From: Microvirga soli
Lineage (GTDB): Bacteria > Pseudomonadota > Alphaproteobacteria > Rhizobiales > Beijerinckiaceae
DNA length: 64,000 nucleotides
NCBI RefSeq assembly: GCF_016734765.1
Contig: NZ_JAERQE010000017.1
Coordinates: forward strand, 1-64,000
Reading direction: 5' to 3'
Below, piece after piece: positions 33,233 to 42,246 of this stretch (positions are counted from its first letter, which is position 1; each line of letters opens with the position of its first letter). Both the position numbers and the translations under genes were made by a program. Under the pieces are notes generated by a model that saw nothing but the letters and a program-made list of their open reading frames with translations, was not told the origin of the DNA and searched no databases.

Positions 33233-33600
33233 TGATCTGCCTCCTGGCCGGCTCCATGATCGCGCCCCTCATGGCGGGCGCGATTACGCTCGCCTGGACG
33301 CACTCGGTCGAGAAGATCGTCTGGGAGGAGGATTGGCGCAGCACCCCGGCCGGGCTTGAGCTTGTCGAGGCGCGGGTGCGCGGTTCCGGCGCCGGCATGG
33401 AGCCGCCGCCGGAGGTCAGGCTCGTCAATGGGGTCTGGTCTTGGAAGCCGAACCTGCCGCCTCAGGCCCAGGTGATCATGCGTCGGTCAGGAGCCACGGC
33501 CGACTGGCGGATCTGCATGGCAGGCCAATGCCGGCCGATGGAGGCCTATGTGCCGCCCGAGGCCGACCCCATCGTGATGAAGGTGTGCGATAAGCCTTAG
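33232..33600 (+). CDS. DUF1850 domain protein, TRAP-TAXI partner
   Basis: A 122-residue protein with an N-terminal hydrophobic segment (MICLLAGSMIAPLMAGAITL) and a beta-rich remainder including the DUF1850 pattern EARVRGSGAGMEPPPEVRLV and GVWSWKPNLPP. DUF1850 proteins are repeatedly found beside TAXI-type TRAP transporters; their role is unknown. ATG 33232 overlaps the permease stop by one base, which implies tight coupling. The last 4 nt overlap the convergent gene at 33597. The first TRAP system in this window lacks such a partner. Confidence 0.82.
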   Translation: MICLLAGSMIAPLMAGAITLAWTHSVEKIVWEEDWRSTPAGLELVEARVRGSGAGMEPPPEVRLVNGVWSWKPNLPPQAQVIMRRSGATADWRICMAGQCRPMEAYVPPEADPIVMKVCDKP

Positions 33601-33839
33601 GCGCGCCCGGTGAGCGGCTCGACGGCGATGCAGCGGCGCCAGAGATTCACGAGGATGTAAAGAGCGAACAGGCTGAACAGAACCATGAGGGCGTAGCCCA
33701 CATAGTCGCCGAGCTCGAACAGGCCAGCAATCGCCCAGCCGGCGGCGATCGCGACGCCGAAGACCTCCGCGCCCACCAGGATCATGATGCTGATCACGGT
33801 GATCACGTTGCGCCAGTTGGTGCTTTTCGCCTGAGCCAA
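33597..33839 (-). CDS. Small two-TM membrane protein of unknown function
   Basis: An 80-residue protein with two long hydrophobic segments (VITVISIMILVGAEVFGVAI and VGYALMVLFSLFALYILVNL) and a short basic C-terminal tail (WRRCIAVEPLTGRA). No characterised family is recognised, though small proteins of this shape are common beside unrelated genes in Rhizobiales. It overlaps the DUF1850 stop by 4 nt on the opposite strand and is divergent from the gamma-glutamyltransferase-like gene. Confidence 0.72.
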   Translation of the reverse strand: MAQAKSTNWRNVITVISIMILVGAEVFGVAIAAGWAIAGLFELGDYVGYALMVLFSLFALYILVNLWRRCIAVEPLTGRA

Positions 33840-33942
33840 GGTTGCCTCACTTCATTTGTTGCCGATGGGACTACCCTAAACGCCCCCTCCGGTGCAAGCT
33901 CTGCCCGAATCTCATTCTGTCGCGCCCCACATTCAAGAGCCC

Positions 33943-35541
33943 ATGCCCGAAACACCCGTCTTCTCAACAGCCGCCGTAGCGGCTCCCCACAGCCTTGCCT
34001 CCGAGGCCGGCCAGAACATCCTGGCTGCGGGCGGCAACGCCATCGAGGCCATGGTGGCCATGGCGGCCAGCATCGCGGTGGTCTATCCGCACATGAACGG
34101 CATCGGCGGTGACGGGTTCTGGCTCGTGCGCGAGCCGAAGGGGCGCATCCATGCCCTCGACGCCTCGGGGCCGGCCGGTTCGCTCGCAACCATCAAGAGC
34201 TACCGGGACAAGGGCTATGATGCCATTCCGCCGCGCGGACCGGATTCGGCCCTCACCGTGGCCGGCGCGGTCAGCGGATGGGGGCTGGCCCTGGAACTCT
34301 CCAAGGCGCTCGGCGGGCGGATGCCGCTCGATCTTCTGTTGGGCGATGCCATCCGCCATGCCCGTAACGGCTATCCGGTCTCCCGGTCCGAGGAGCGGTT
34401 CGTGACCGGCGAGGAGGCCGCCCTCTACGAGGTTCCCGGTTTTGCCGAGGCCTTCCTGGTTGAGGGTAAGAGGGCGCCGGAGGGCACGCAGAGGCTGACG
34501 CCTCGCCTCGCCGACACCCTGGAGCGGCTCGCCCATGCGGGCCTTGCCGATTTCTACCGGGGCGATGTGGGGCGGGAGATCGCCCTCGATCTGGAGCGGA
34601 TCGACAGCCCCATCACCCGCAAGGATCTGGAGACCTATCGCGCCCGCGTGGTGGAGCCTCTGTCGGTCCGGCTGAAGAGTTCCACAGTCTTTAACCTGCC
34701 GCCGCCGAGCCAGGGGCTGGCCACCCTGCTGATCCTCGGCATGGTCGAGCGCCTCAAGGGGCTCCGGGCCGAGACGCCGGAGCATCATCACGCGCTCATC
34801 GAGGCCGCAAAGCGCGCCTTCGCCGTCCGAGACCGGGTGGTCGCGGACCCGCGCAACGTCACCCACGACCCGGCCTCCTTCCTGACGCTCCAGGCGCTGG
34901 AAAGGGAGGCTGCCATCATCGACATGAGGCGGGCGGCATCCTTTCCCCTGCCGCGCCCCATCGACGGGGACACGATCTGGATGGGGGCCATCGACCGTGA
35001 CGGGCTCGCCGTGTCCTACATCCAGTCCGTGTTTTGGGCCTATGGCTCCGGCTGCCTGCTCCCTGCGACGGGCGTCCTCTGGCACAATCGCGGCACGGCG
35101 TTCTCGCTCGATCCTGCCAGCCGCAACCGGCTGGAGCCCGGCCATCGGCCGCTCCATTCCCTCAATCCGGCCATGGCCGTGTTCGACGATGGACGGGTCC
35201 TGTCCTTCGGGGCGATGGGCGGCGAGACCCAGCCCCAGTTCCTCAGCCAGATTTTTTCACGCTACGCAGAGGCCGGCATGGGTCTGGCGGGCGCGGTGGA
35301 AGCGCCTCGCTGGCTGCTCGATGCGAAACCGCGTGAGCGCGAGGCCGTGCTGAAGGTGGAGAGCCATTTCGATCCCGGCCTGATCCGTGGCCTGTCCCGA
35401 CTCGGCCATCGGATCGAGGAGATGGACGAGGCCTATTCCGGCCGCTTCGGCCATGCTGGCATGCTGGTGAAGCACCCGCGCAACGGCAGAGTCGAAGCCG
35501 TGCACGATCCGCGCTCAGATGGTGGTGCGCTGGGCCTCTAG
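33943..35541 (+). CDS. Gamma-glutamyltransferase family protein (HpxW/YwrD-like amidohydrolase)
   Basis: A 532-residue Ntn-hydrolase proenzyme. Autocleavage would place Thr344 (GDTIWMGAIDRDG) at the N-terminus of the small subunit as nucleophile. Where classical GGT has the TTH motif, this protein has DTIW, and the following SYIQSVFWAYGSG plus the region around GHRPLHSLNPAMAVFDDG fit the HpxW/YwrD subgroup, which includes oxamate amidohydrolase, rather than glutathione hydrolase. GGMGGE-like FGAMGGETQPQF is present. There is no signal peptide after the chosen ATG 33943 (MPETPVFST), so it is likely cytoplasmic. The substrate is unproven. Confidence 0.87.
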   Translation: MPETPVFSTAAVAAPHSLASEAGQNILAAGGNAIEAMVAMAASIAVVYPHMNGIGGDGFWLVREPKGRIHALDASGPAGSLATIKSYRDKGYDAIPPRGPDSALTVAGAVSGWGLALELSKALGGRMPLDLLLGDAIRHARNGYPVSRSEERFVTGEEAALYEVPGFAEAFLVEGKRAPEGTQRLTPRLADTLERLAHAGLADFYRGDVGREIALDLERIDSPITRKDLETYRARVVEPLSVRLKSSTVFNLPPPSQGLATLLILGMVERLKGLRAETPEHHHALIEAAKRAFAVRDRVVADPRNVTHDPASFLTLQALEREAAIIDMRRAASFPLPRPIDGDTIWMGAIDRDGLAVSYIQSVFWAYGSGCLLPATGVLWHNRGTAFSLDPASRNRLEPGHRPLHSLNPAMAVFDDGRVLSFGAMGGETQPQFLSQIFSRYAEAGMGLAGAVEAPRWLLDAKPREREAVLKVESHFDPGLIRGLSRLGHRIEEMDEAYSGRFGHAGMLVKHPRNGRVEAVHDPRSDGGALGL

Positions 35542-36554
35542 CCCGCTGCCCAAAGGCCGTAGAGAAGGCTCACGCCCAGGACCAGCACGAAGGCGGCGGC
35601 GAGAAGCTCCAGTGCGGCGATGGCGATGGCCCCCGAAGCGCCGCGCCCGCCGGCGAGCCGCAAGGCCATGGCCTTGAAGAACACCGCGAGCGCCGCGATG
35701 GCGCTGGTGGTGAGCGCGGTGCCGAGCGCCATGGCGAAGGTGGCCGCGATGCCGGCGGCAAACAGGCCCTGCGACAGGGCAAAGACCAGGACGATGAGGG
35801 CGCCCGCGCAGGGGCGGATACCGGCGGCAATCGCCACACCTGCCATGTCGCGCCAGCGGGTGAGGCGGCTGAGTTCCTCCGGCGGCGGCAGGTGGGCGTG
35901 ATCGCAACTCTCCTGCACCGGGGCGAAGGGATTACGGGCCAGCGCCATGACGCCCAGAGCCTTGCCGGCCTTGCGCCAGGTGATGACGGCGCCGAGAAGG
36001 GCCACAGCGATGAAGCTCGCCACTTCGACGTTCAGGGCGAGCTTGTTCATGGTGGAGGCGGTGGCGCGCAGCACGAGGCTGACCAGTGTCACGATGCCGA
36101 TGGCGACCAGCGCCTGCACGAGGGCGGCCGCCAGGCTCAAGAGGAAGCCCTTGCGGAGAGCCTTTTCGTCGGCGACCAGATAGGCCGAGATCACGCCCTT
36201 GCCGTGGCCAGGGCCGGCTGCGTGGAAGACACCATAGGCAAAGCCGACGAGCAGAAGCGGGAGAAAGGCGGAGCCGTTTTCCTTCAGCTCCCGCACGCTG
36301 TCCCTCAGGCTCGCGTAGAAGTCGGATTGAACGGACAGGATCCAGACGCCAATGCTCCCGGAGGGCGTTGCTTCCCGCAGGCCCATGCCGAACGGATTGC
36401 GCGGCGGGGGCTTGCCGATGGGCCCGAGCCACAGGCCGATCAGTCCCATCGCGGCCGCCACGACGAAGATGGCGATGAGCATGACGCCGATCCGCCGCGA
36501 CAGCGGCGTGCGATCAGCGCCAGGAAGGGCAGGGGCGTCGGCGGTCAGGGACAT
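35538..36554 (-). CDS. NicO family nickel/cobalt-type transporter
   Basis: A 338-residue membrane protein with six to eight hydrophobic segments. The hallmark of the NicO/RcnA superfamily, FHAAGPGHGKGVISAYL, is present, as is a second conserved motif GIRPCAGALIVLVFALSQGL. Only a short His segment (ESCDHAHLPPP) lies in the middle loop, in contrast to the long His-rich loop of RcnA. The start overlaps the upstream DUF1007 gene by 10 nt, a common pairing. The metal (Ni, Co or Zn) and direction of transport cannot be decided here. Confidence 0.83.
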   Translation of the reverse strand: MSLTADAPALPGADRTPLSRRIGVMLIAIFVVAAAMGLIGLWLGPIGKPPPRNPFGMGLREATPSGSIGVWILSVQSDFYASLRDSVRELKENGSAFLPLLLVGFAYGVFHAAGPGHGKGVISAYLVADEKALRKGFLLSLAAALVQALVAIGIVTLVSLVLRATASTMNKLALNVEVASFIAVALLGAVITWRKAGKALGVMALARNPFAPVQESCDHAHLPPPEELSRLTRWRDMAGVAIAAGIRPCAGALIVLVFALSQGLFAAGIAATFAMALGTALTTSAIAALAVFFKAMALRLAGGRGASGAIAIAALELLAAAFVLVLGVSLLYGLWAAG

Positions 36555-37186
36555 GCGATGATGGCCCTGTTGGAGTACTCGATGCCGATATCCTGCGGCT
36601 GGATGGCGCCCTCATCCTGCAGGATCTGCTGCATGGTGGAATCCAGGGGCTTCGCCTTGGCGATGCTGGTCATGCAGCCCTGAGGCGCATTGGCCAGCGA
36701 GATGGCCGCTTGGCCTTCCGTCAGGCTGAAATAGACGAAGAAGGTCGGATCCTCGATCTCCACCGAGACCGCTCCCGTGGGGGCCACCGGCGCCTTGAGC
36801 GGCAGGAGGAACGACATGGACACTTGCGTTTTCTCCATGGTCATCCGGGCCTCCCGCGGCGGGTCGAAGGTCTGCGGCTTGCCCCGCGCCTTCAGCACGG
36901 TGAAATAGTCGAACTCGTTGAGGGAAGCCGCGTTCTCATCAGCAAGTTCCTGCAGCTCTTCCGGGGCCAGCTTGCCGTCGTTGTTCTTGTCCAGCCCTTG
37001 CGTGACATAGGCCGTGTAGGCCTCGTCGAAGGTCCAGTGATGGCGAACACCCGTCACCTTGCCGTCAGGGGCGAAAACGATTTCCGCCTTGGCCGTGACC
37101 CACACATGCGGATGCGCGAGCACCGGTGAGGACAGGCCGACACCCAAGGCCGTCAGGGCGGATTTCAGACCGAGATGGCGTGTCAT
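36545..37186 (-). CDS. DUF1007 family periplasmic protein with EF-hand-like loop
   Basis: A 213-residue exported protein (signal MTRHLGLKSALTALGVGLSS, cleavage near VLAHPHVW). The mature N-terminus HPHVWVTAKAEI could bind metal through its histidines, as proposed for this family. An EF-hand-like sequence DKNNDGKLAPEEL around residue 66 suggests calcium binding. The gene overlaps the NicO transporter by 10 nt. DUF1007 and NicO proteins form a recurrent pair implicated in transition-metal handling; the exact role is unknown. Confidence 0.83.
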   Translation of the reverse strand: MTRHLGLKSALTALGVGLSSPVLAHPHVWVTAKAEIVFAPDGKVTGVRHHWTFDEAYTAYVTQGLDKNNDGKLAPEELQELADENAASLNEFDYFTVLKARGKPQTFDPPREARMTMEKTQVSMSFLLPLKAPVAPTGAVSVEIEDPTFFVYFSLTEGQAAISLANAPQGCMTSIAKAKPLDSTMQQILQDEGAIQPQDIGIEYSNRAIIACP

Positions 37187-37299
37187 GTGGTGACCCTGGA
37201 ACAGCGACGCTCCCGGCGAAGGCCGGTCATGAGATGCGATATGATCGTTGTATGGTTAACAGAGGCGAAACGAAGGCGTTGATTGACGGGCTCGGGCAT

Positions 37300-37322
37300 A
37301 TATGTCAGCATTACTGACATAT
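37300..37322. promoter_or_regulatory. Perfect palindrome upstream of iorA-type gene, candidate operator
   Basis: ATATGTCAG (37300-37308) and CTGACATAT (37314-37322) form a 9-bp perfect dyad around CATTA, about 60 bp upstream of ATG 37382. AT-rich ends, a 5-nt centre and this distance from the gene are typical of an operator for a dimeric helix-turn-helix regulator. The regulator is not encoded next to it. Confidence 0.5.
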
Positions 37323-37381
37323 TCCAAACAACAAGACCGGATTACCGGCAGCGGGGCCAAGCCCCAGGAGGAAAACGGATC

Positions 37382-40300
37382 ATGGCCGAAGGTTCTGTTG
37401 CGCTTCGTCAGGTAACGCTCGACGACAAGTACGATCTGTCGAAGGATCACGTTTTCATTACCGGAACGCAGGCCGTCATCCGTATGCTGCTGATGCAGCG
37501 CGAGCGCGACCGGCTCGCGGGCCTCAACACGGCCGGTCTCGTGTCCGGCTATCGCGGTTCCCCCATCGGCGGCCTCGACCAGAACCTGTGGCGTGCCCGC
37601 AAATGGCTGGACCAGTCCAACATCGTCTTTCAGCCCGGCCTCAACGAGGAACTTGCCGCCACCGCCATCTGGGGCGCCCAGCAGGCGGAGGTTCGCGGCG
37701 AGGGCAAGTATGACGGCGTCTTCGGCCTCTGGTACGGCAAGGGCCCCGGCGTCGACCGTTCCGGCGACGTGTTCCGTCATGCCAACATGGCCGGCTCCTC
37801 GCAACATGGGGGCGTGCTCGCTCTCATGGGCGACGATCACACGGCCGAATCCTCCACCGTCGCGCACCAGTCCGAGTTCCACTTCGTCGACGTGATGATG
37901 CCGATCCTGAATCCGGCAGGCGTTCAGGAGATCCTCGATTACGGCCTCTACGGCTATGCCATGAGCCGCTTTTCCGGCACGTGGGTCGCCTTCAAATGCG
38001 TCAAGGACAACATCGAATCGACCTCTTCCGTCGATGCGTCCCTCGACCGCGTGAAGATCATCATTCCTGACGATTTCACGATGCCGCCGGGCGGCCTCAA
38101 CATCCGCAACCGCGACGGCGTGCTCGACCAGGAGGCGCGGCTTCAGGACTTCAAGCGCGACGCCATGCTGGCCTTCGTGCGCGCCAACAACCTCAACCGC
38201 ATCGTTCTCTCCGGCGGCCGCAACCCGAAGATCGGCATCATCACGGTCGGCAAGTCCTATCTCGATGTGCGCCAGGCGCTGGATGAGCTCGGCCTCGACG
38301 AGGTGAAGGCCAACGACATGGGCCTGCGCCTCTACAAGGTTGCCTGCCCGTGGCCGCTGTCGCAGCGCGAGCTGGTGGATTTCGCGCGCGGGCTCGACAA
38401 GGTGATCGTCGTCGAGGAGAAGCGCTCCCTCATCGAGGTGCAGCTGCGCGAGGAGCTTTACGGCACGGCCAACCAGCCGGTCTGCATCGGCAAGAAGGAC
38501 GAGGAGGGAAGCTGGCTCTTCCCGGTTAAGGGCGCGCTCGATCCCAATGATATCGCCATCGCTATCGGCGAGCGTCTGCTGGCCTACCACAACAACGATG
38601 ATCTGCGCGGCCGCGTGGCACGGCTTCGCCATGCGCAGGAGGTGCTCATCGCCACCAGCGACGTCGCGACCCGTACGCCGCATTTCTGCGCCGGCTGTCC
38701 GCACAACTCCTCCACGAAGGTGCCTGAGGGTATGCGCGCCTATGCGGGCATCGGCTGCCACTACATGGTGCAGTGGATGGACCGCTCGACGGAAGGCTTC
38801 ACCCAGATGGGTGGCGAGGGCGCCAACTGGATCGGCGAGTCGCCGTTCTCCAAGCGCGGCCACGTGTTCCAGAACCTAGGCGACGGCACCTATAACCATT
38901 CGGGCGTGCTGGCCCTGCGCTGGTCGATCCACACCAAGACCAACGTCACCTACAAGATCCTCTTCAACGACGCGGTCGCCATGACCGGCGGGCAGAAACA
39001 CGAAGGCGGGCTCACCGTCGATATGATCGCCCGTCAGGTGCGCGAGGAAGGCGTCGAGCGCGTCGCCCTCGTGACCGACGAGCCGCACAAGTACCCGAAG
39101 GAGATCCGCTGGCCGGCCGGCATGACGATCCATCATCGCAGCGAGCTGGAATCCGTGCAGCGCCAGCTCGCGGACGTGCCCGGCGTGTCGGTGATGATCT
39201 ACGACCAGACCTGCGCGTCGGAGAAGCGCCGACGCCGCAAGCGCGGCGAGTTCCCGGATCCGGACAAGCGCGTCATCATCAACGATCTCGTGTGCGAGGC
39301 CTGCGGCGATTGCTCGGTGCAGTCCAACTGCGTGGCGGTGCAGCCGGTTGAAACGGAGTTCGGCCGCAAGCGCCAGATCGACCAGTCGAACTGCAACAAG
39401 GACTTCTCCTGCGTGAACGGCTTCTGCCCGTCCTTCGTGACGGTGCATGGCGCCAAGGTGAAGAAGGCCGTGCCGGAGACCGTCTCGACGGAGGGCGTGT
39501 CGTTCAAGCTGCTGCCCGATCCGGCGATCCCCGCCATCAACCGCACCTTCAACGTCATCGTGACGGGCGTAGGCGGCACCGGCGTCGTCACCATCGGGGC
39601 GATCCTCGGCATGGCGGCGCATCTTGAGGGCAAGGGCCTCGGCATGATCGACATGGCCGGCCTCGCCCAGAAGGGCGGCGCGGTCTACAGCCATGTGCGC
39701 CTTGCCAACAACCAGGACGACATTCATGCCATCCGCGTGAGCGCGGATTCGGCCCATCTCGTGCTCGGCTGCGATCTCGTGGTGACCGGCACCAAGAAGG
39801 TGCTGGCCGCCGTGAAGCAGGGCCAGACGGCGCTCGTGGTGAACACCGCCGAGGTGATGCCGGGCGATTTCACCCGCAACGCTGATTTCTCCCTGCCGAC
39901 GGAGCGTCTGAAGCGGGCGATCAAGTCGGCGGCAGGTGCCGAGGGCGTGTCCTTCGTCGACGCCACGGCGGTTGCCACCGCGCTTCTCGGCAATGCAATC
40001 GCGGCCAACATGTTCATGCTGGGCTATGCCTACCAGACCGGCCGCGTTCCGCTCTCGGGCGCTGCCATCGAGAAGGCCATCGAGCTCAATGGTGAGGCGG
40101 TGAAGATGAATCTCGCCGCCTTCACCTGGGGCCGCCGCGCGGCGGCCGAGCCGGAACTGATCGCATCGGTCATCGGCGAGATGAAGGCCCCGACGGAATC
40201 ACGCAAGCTGTCCGAGACTCTTGACGAGGTGATCGAGCGGCGTGTCGGCTTCCTGTCCAGCTATCAGAGCCGGCGTTATGCGCGGCGCTACAGCACCCTG

Positions 40301-40882
40301 GTCGAGCGCGTCCGCGCGGCGGAGGACAAGGCCGTTTCGGGCTCGACCGCGCTCACCGACGCAGTGGCGCGCTCGCTGTTCAAGCTCATGGCCTACAAGG
40401 ACGAGTACGAGGTGGCGCGTCTCTATACGAACGGCCATTTCGAAAAACAAGTCGCGTCAGCCTTCGAGGGCGAGAACCTGCGTTACGAGTTCCACATGGC
40501 GCCGCCTGTGCTTGCCAAGAAGGATCCGGTCACCGGCCTTCCGCGCAAGATGAGCTTCGGGCCGTGGATGCTGAAAGCCATGGGCGTTCTTGCGAAGTTC
40601 AAGGCGCTACGTGGCACGCCGCTCGACGTCTTCGGCTACACCCACGAGCGACGCACCGAGCGCGGTCTCATCCGCGAGTTCGAGGGGCGGATCGACGAGA
40701 TCGTGACGAAGCTTAATGCCGGCAACCATGCGATAGCGATTGCGCTCGCCAGCATCCCGCAGAAGATCCGCGGCTTCGGCCACATCAAGGAGCGGAACTT
40801 GAAAGCCGCCAAGGCGGAGGAAGCCGATCTGCTGGCCAAGTTCCGCGCGGACACCCAGCCGATGGCGGTTGCGGCGGAGTAA
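37382..40882 (+). CDS. Indolepyruvate ferredoxin oxidoreductase (fused alpha-beta)
   Basis: A 1166-residue 2-oxoacid ferredoxin oxidoreductase of the long fused type that decarboxylates arylpyruvates to aryl-acyl-CoA using TPP and Fe-S electron transfer. The N-terminal pyrimidine domain includes GYRGSPIGGLDQNLW. The TPP-binding half has CAGCPHNSSTKVPEG and MGGEGANWIGESPFS. A cysteine cluster region (CEACGDCSVQSNC, later NCNKDFSCVNGFC) follows. The gamma-type domain begins VTGVGGTGVVTIGAILGMAA. CAGGAGG before ATG 37382 (MAEGSVALR) selects this start. A convergent aromatic aminotransferase gene lies just downstream. Homologues typically act in phenylalanine/tyrosine/tryptophan breakdown. Confidence 0.92.
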   Translation: MAEGSVALRQVTLDDKYDLSKDHVFITGTQAVIRMLLMQRERDRLAGLNTAGLVSGYRGSPIGGLDQNLWRARKWLDQSNIVFQPGLNEELAATAIWGAQQAEVRGEGKYDGVFGLWYGKGPGVDRSGDVFRHANMAGSSQHGGVLALMGDDHTAESSTVAHQSEFHFVDVMMPILNPAGVQEILDYGLYGYAMSRFSGTWVAFKCVKDNIESTSSVDASLDRVKIIIPDDFTMPPGGLNIRNRDGVLDQEARLQDFKRDAMLAFVRANNLNRIVLSGGRNPKIGIITVGKSYLDVRQALDELGLDEVKANDMGLRLYKVACPWPLSQRELVDFARGLDKVIVVEEKRSLIEVQLREELYGTANQPVCIGKKDEEGSWLFPVKGALDPNDIAIAIGERLLAYHNNDDLRGRVARLRHAQEVLIATSDVATRTPHFCAGCPHNSSTKVPEGMRAYAGIGCHYMVQWMDRSTEGFTQMGGEGANWIGESPFSKRGHVFQNLGDGTYNHSGVLALRWSIHTKTNVTYKILFNDAVAMTGGQKHEGGLTVDMIARQVREEGVERVALVTDEPHKYPKEIRWPAGMTIHHRSELESVQRQLADVPGVSVMIYDQTCASEKRRRRKRGEFPDPDKRVIINDLVCEACGDCSVQSNCVAVQPVETEFGRKRQIDQSNCNKDFSCVNGFCPSFVTVHGAKVKKAVPETVSTEGVSFKLLPDPAIPAINRTFNVIVTGVGGTGVVTIGAILGMAAHLEGKGLGMIDMAGLAQKGGAVYSHVRLANNQDDIHAIRVSADSAHLVLGCDLVVTGTKKVLAAVKQGQTALVVNTAEVMPGDFTRNADFSLPTERLKRAIKSAAGAEGVSFVDATAVATALLGNAIAANMFMLGYAYQTGRVPLSGAAIEKAIELNGEAVKMNLAAFTWGRRAAAEPELIASVIGEMKAPTESRKLSETLDEVIERRVGFLSSYQSRRYARRYSTLVERVRAAEDKAVSGSTALTDAVARSLFKLMAYKDEYEVARLYTNGHFEKQVASAFEGENLRYEFHMAPPVLAKKDPVTGLPRKMSFGPWMLKAMGVLAKFKALRGTPLDVFGYTHERRTERGLIREFEGRIDEIVTKLNAGNHAIAIALASIPQKIRGFGHIKERNLKAAKAEEADLLAKFRADTQPMAVAAE

Positions 40883-40892
40883 CCCAACAAGC

Positions 40893-40926
40893 GTCATCCC
40901 GGATCGGCTGCGCCGTCCGGGATGAC
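40893..40926. terminator. Hairpin between convergent iorA-type and aminotransferase genes
   Basis: GTCATCCCGGA (40893-40903) and TCCGGGATGAC (40916-40926) form a perfect 11-bp stem with a 12-nt loop. It lies between two convergent stops and can serve both strands. The arm sequence is also common as part of intergenic repeats in Rhizobiales. Confidence 0.55.
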
Positions 40927-40943
40927 TGCTCCACAATTAGGCT

Positions 40944-42149
40944 TCAGCCCCGCGCCTGGCTGACTTCCACGAAGCTTTTCGCCACCTTCGGCACGTTCGC
41001 CTCGTTCAGCCCCGCCACGCACATGCGTCCCGATCCCACGAGATAAACTCCATCCCGCTCGCGCAGGGTCGTGACCTGCTGCTCGTTCAACCCCGTGTAG
41101 CTGAACATGCCGCGCTGGTTCGTGAGGAAGCTCACATCGATCTCGTTCGACAGGGAGCGGATCTGCTTGGCGAGGAGCTTGCGCATGGAATCCATGCGGG
41201 TGCGCATGGTCTCGACCTCGCGGGTCCATTGGGCACGCAGGTCGTCATTGCCGAGCACCGTTGCGACAAGCAGGCCGGCGGTCATCGGCGGGCTCGAGTA
41301 GCTGCGGCGTACGGCGAGCTTAAGCTGCCCGAGCACGCGTTCAGCCTCGTCATGATCGCGGCACACGACGCTCAAGCCCCCGCAGCGCTCGCCATAGAGC
41401 GAAAAGTTCTTCGAGAAGGAATTGGCTACAAGGCAGCTGGCTCGTTCCGCATAGCGGCGCACGAAGGCTGCATCCTCGTCGAGGCTGGCGCCGAAGCCCT
41501 GATAGGCCATGTCGAACACCACGATGTGGCCCTTGGCCACCAGCACGTCGGTGACGGCCGCCTGCTGCCGCTCGTCGAGGTCGACGCCGGTGGGGTTGTG
41601 GCAGACGGGCTGGATCACCACGATGGACCCGGCTTCCGCGGCCTCAAGAGCCTGCACCATGCCGTCGAAATCAACCGAGCGGCTGGCCCGGTTCCAATAA
41701 GGGTAGGTTGCCGTCTTGAAGCCGGCCCGCTGGAACAGACCGTGATGGTTATCCCAGGTCGGATCGCTGACGAGAATGGTCCGGCCAAGCGTATGCTTGG
41801 CGAGGAAGTCGGCCGCAATGCCCACCGCGCCCGTGCCGCCGAGGGTCTGGATCGTCGCGATGCGCTTGTCGGCAAGAGCCGGATGCTTATCGCCGAAGAT
41901 CAGCTTCTGCACGCCCTCGCGGTAGCCCGCATGGCCTTCCATCGGCAGGTAGGGACGCTCCGCGAAGCCGTTGCGCTCATAGGCGGCCCGAACCGAGCCC
42001 AGCACGGGAAGGCGTCCCTGCTCGTCGGTATAGACGCCGATGCTGAGATTGACCTTCTCGGGGCGCGGATCGGTCTTGAAGCTGTCGTTGAGGGAGAGGA
42101 TCGGGTCGCCCGCGAAGGCTTCGACCTGTCCGAACAGGGATTCCGTCAT
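40944..42149 (-). CDS. Aspartate/tyrosine/aromatic aminotransferase
   Basis: A 401-residue class I PLP aminotransferase of the AspC/TyrB type. The PLP lysine is K247 in NSFSKNFSLYGERCG. Other motifs are LSIGVYTDEQG, GGTGAVGIAADFL, SDPTWDNHHGLF and HNPTGVD. It would interconvert aromatic or dicarboxylic amino acids and their keto acids with 2-oxoglutarate. The start at ATG 42149 (MTESLFGQVEAF) follows GGAGATC. The convergent neighbour is the indolepyruvate ferredoxin oxidoreductase, which consumes the arylpyruvates such an enzyme makes, a plausible metabolic link. Confidence 0.9.
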   Translation of the reverse strand: MTESLFGQVEAFAGDPILSLNDSFKTDPRPEKVNLSIGVYTDEQGRLPVLGSVRAAYERNGFAERPYLPMEGHAGYREGVQKLIFGDKHPALADKRIATIQTLGGTGAVGIAADFLAKHTLGRTILVSDPTWDNHHGLFQRAGFKTATYPYWNRASRSVDFDGMVQALEAAEAGSIVVIQPVCHNPTGVDLDERQQAAVTDVLVAKGHIVVFDMAYQGFGASLDEDAAFVRRYAERASCLVANSFSKNFSLYGERCGGLSVVCRDHDEAERVLGQLKLAVRRSYSSPPMTAGLLVATVLGNDDLRAQWTREVETMRTRMDSMRKLLAKQIRSLSNEIDVSFLTNQRGMFSYTGLNEQQVTTLRERDGVYLVGSGRMCVAGLNEANVPKVAKSFVEVSQARG

Positions 42150-42246
42150 GCTGATCTCCAAGCCTGTCGCGGCAGCGCGGCCGCAGATTGCCTGCCGCGA
42201 GACCTAGCCCTTGAGGACGCCTCTCGGCAAGGTGCTTCGTGGGCTC

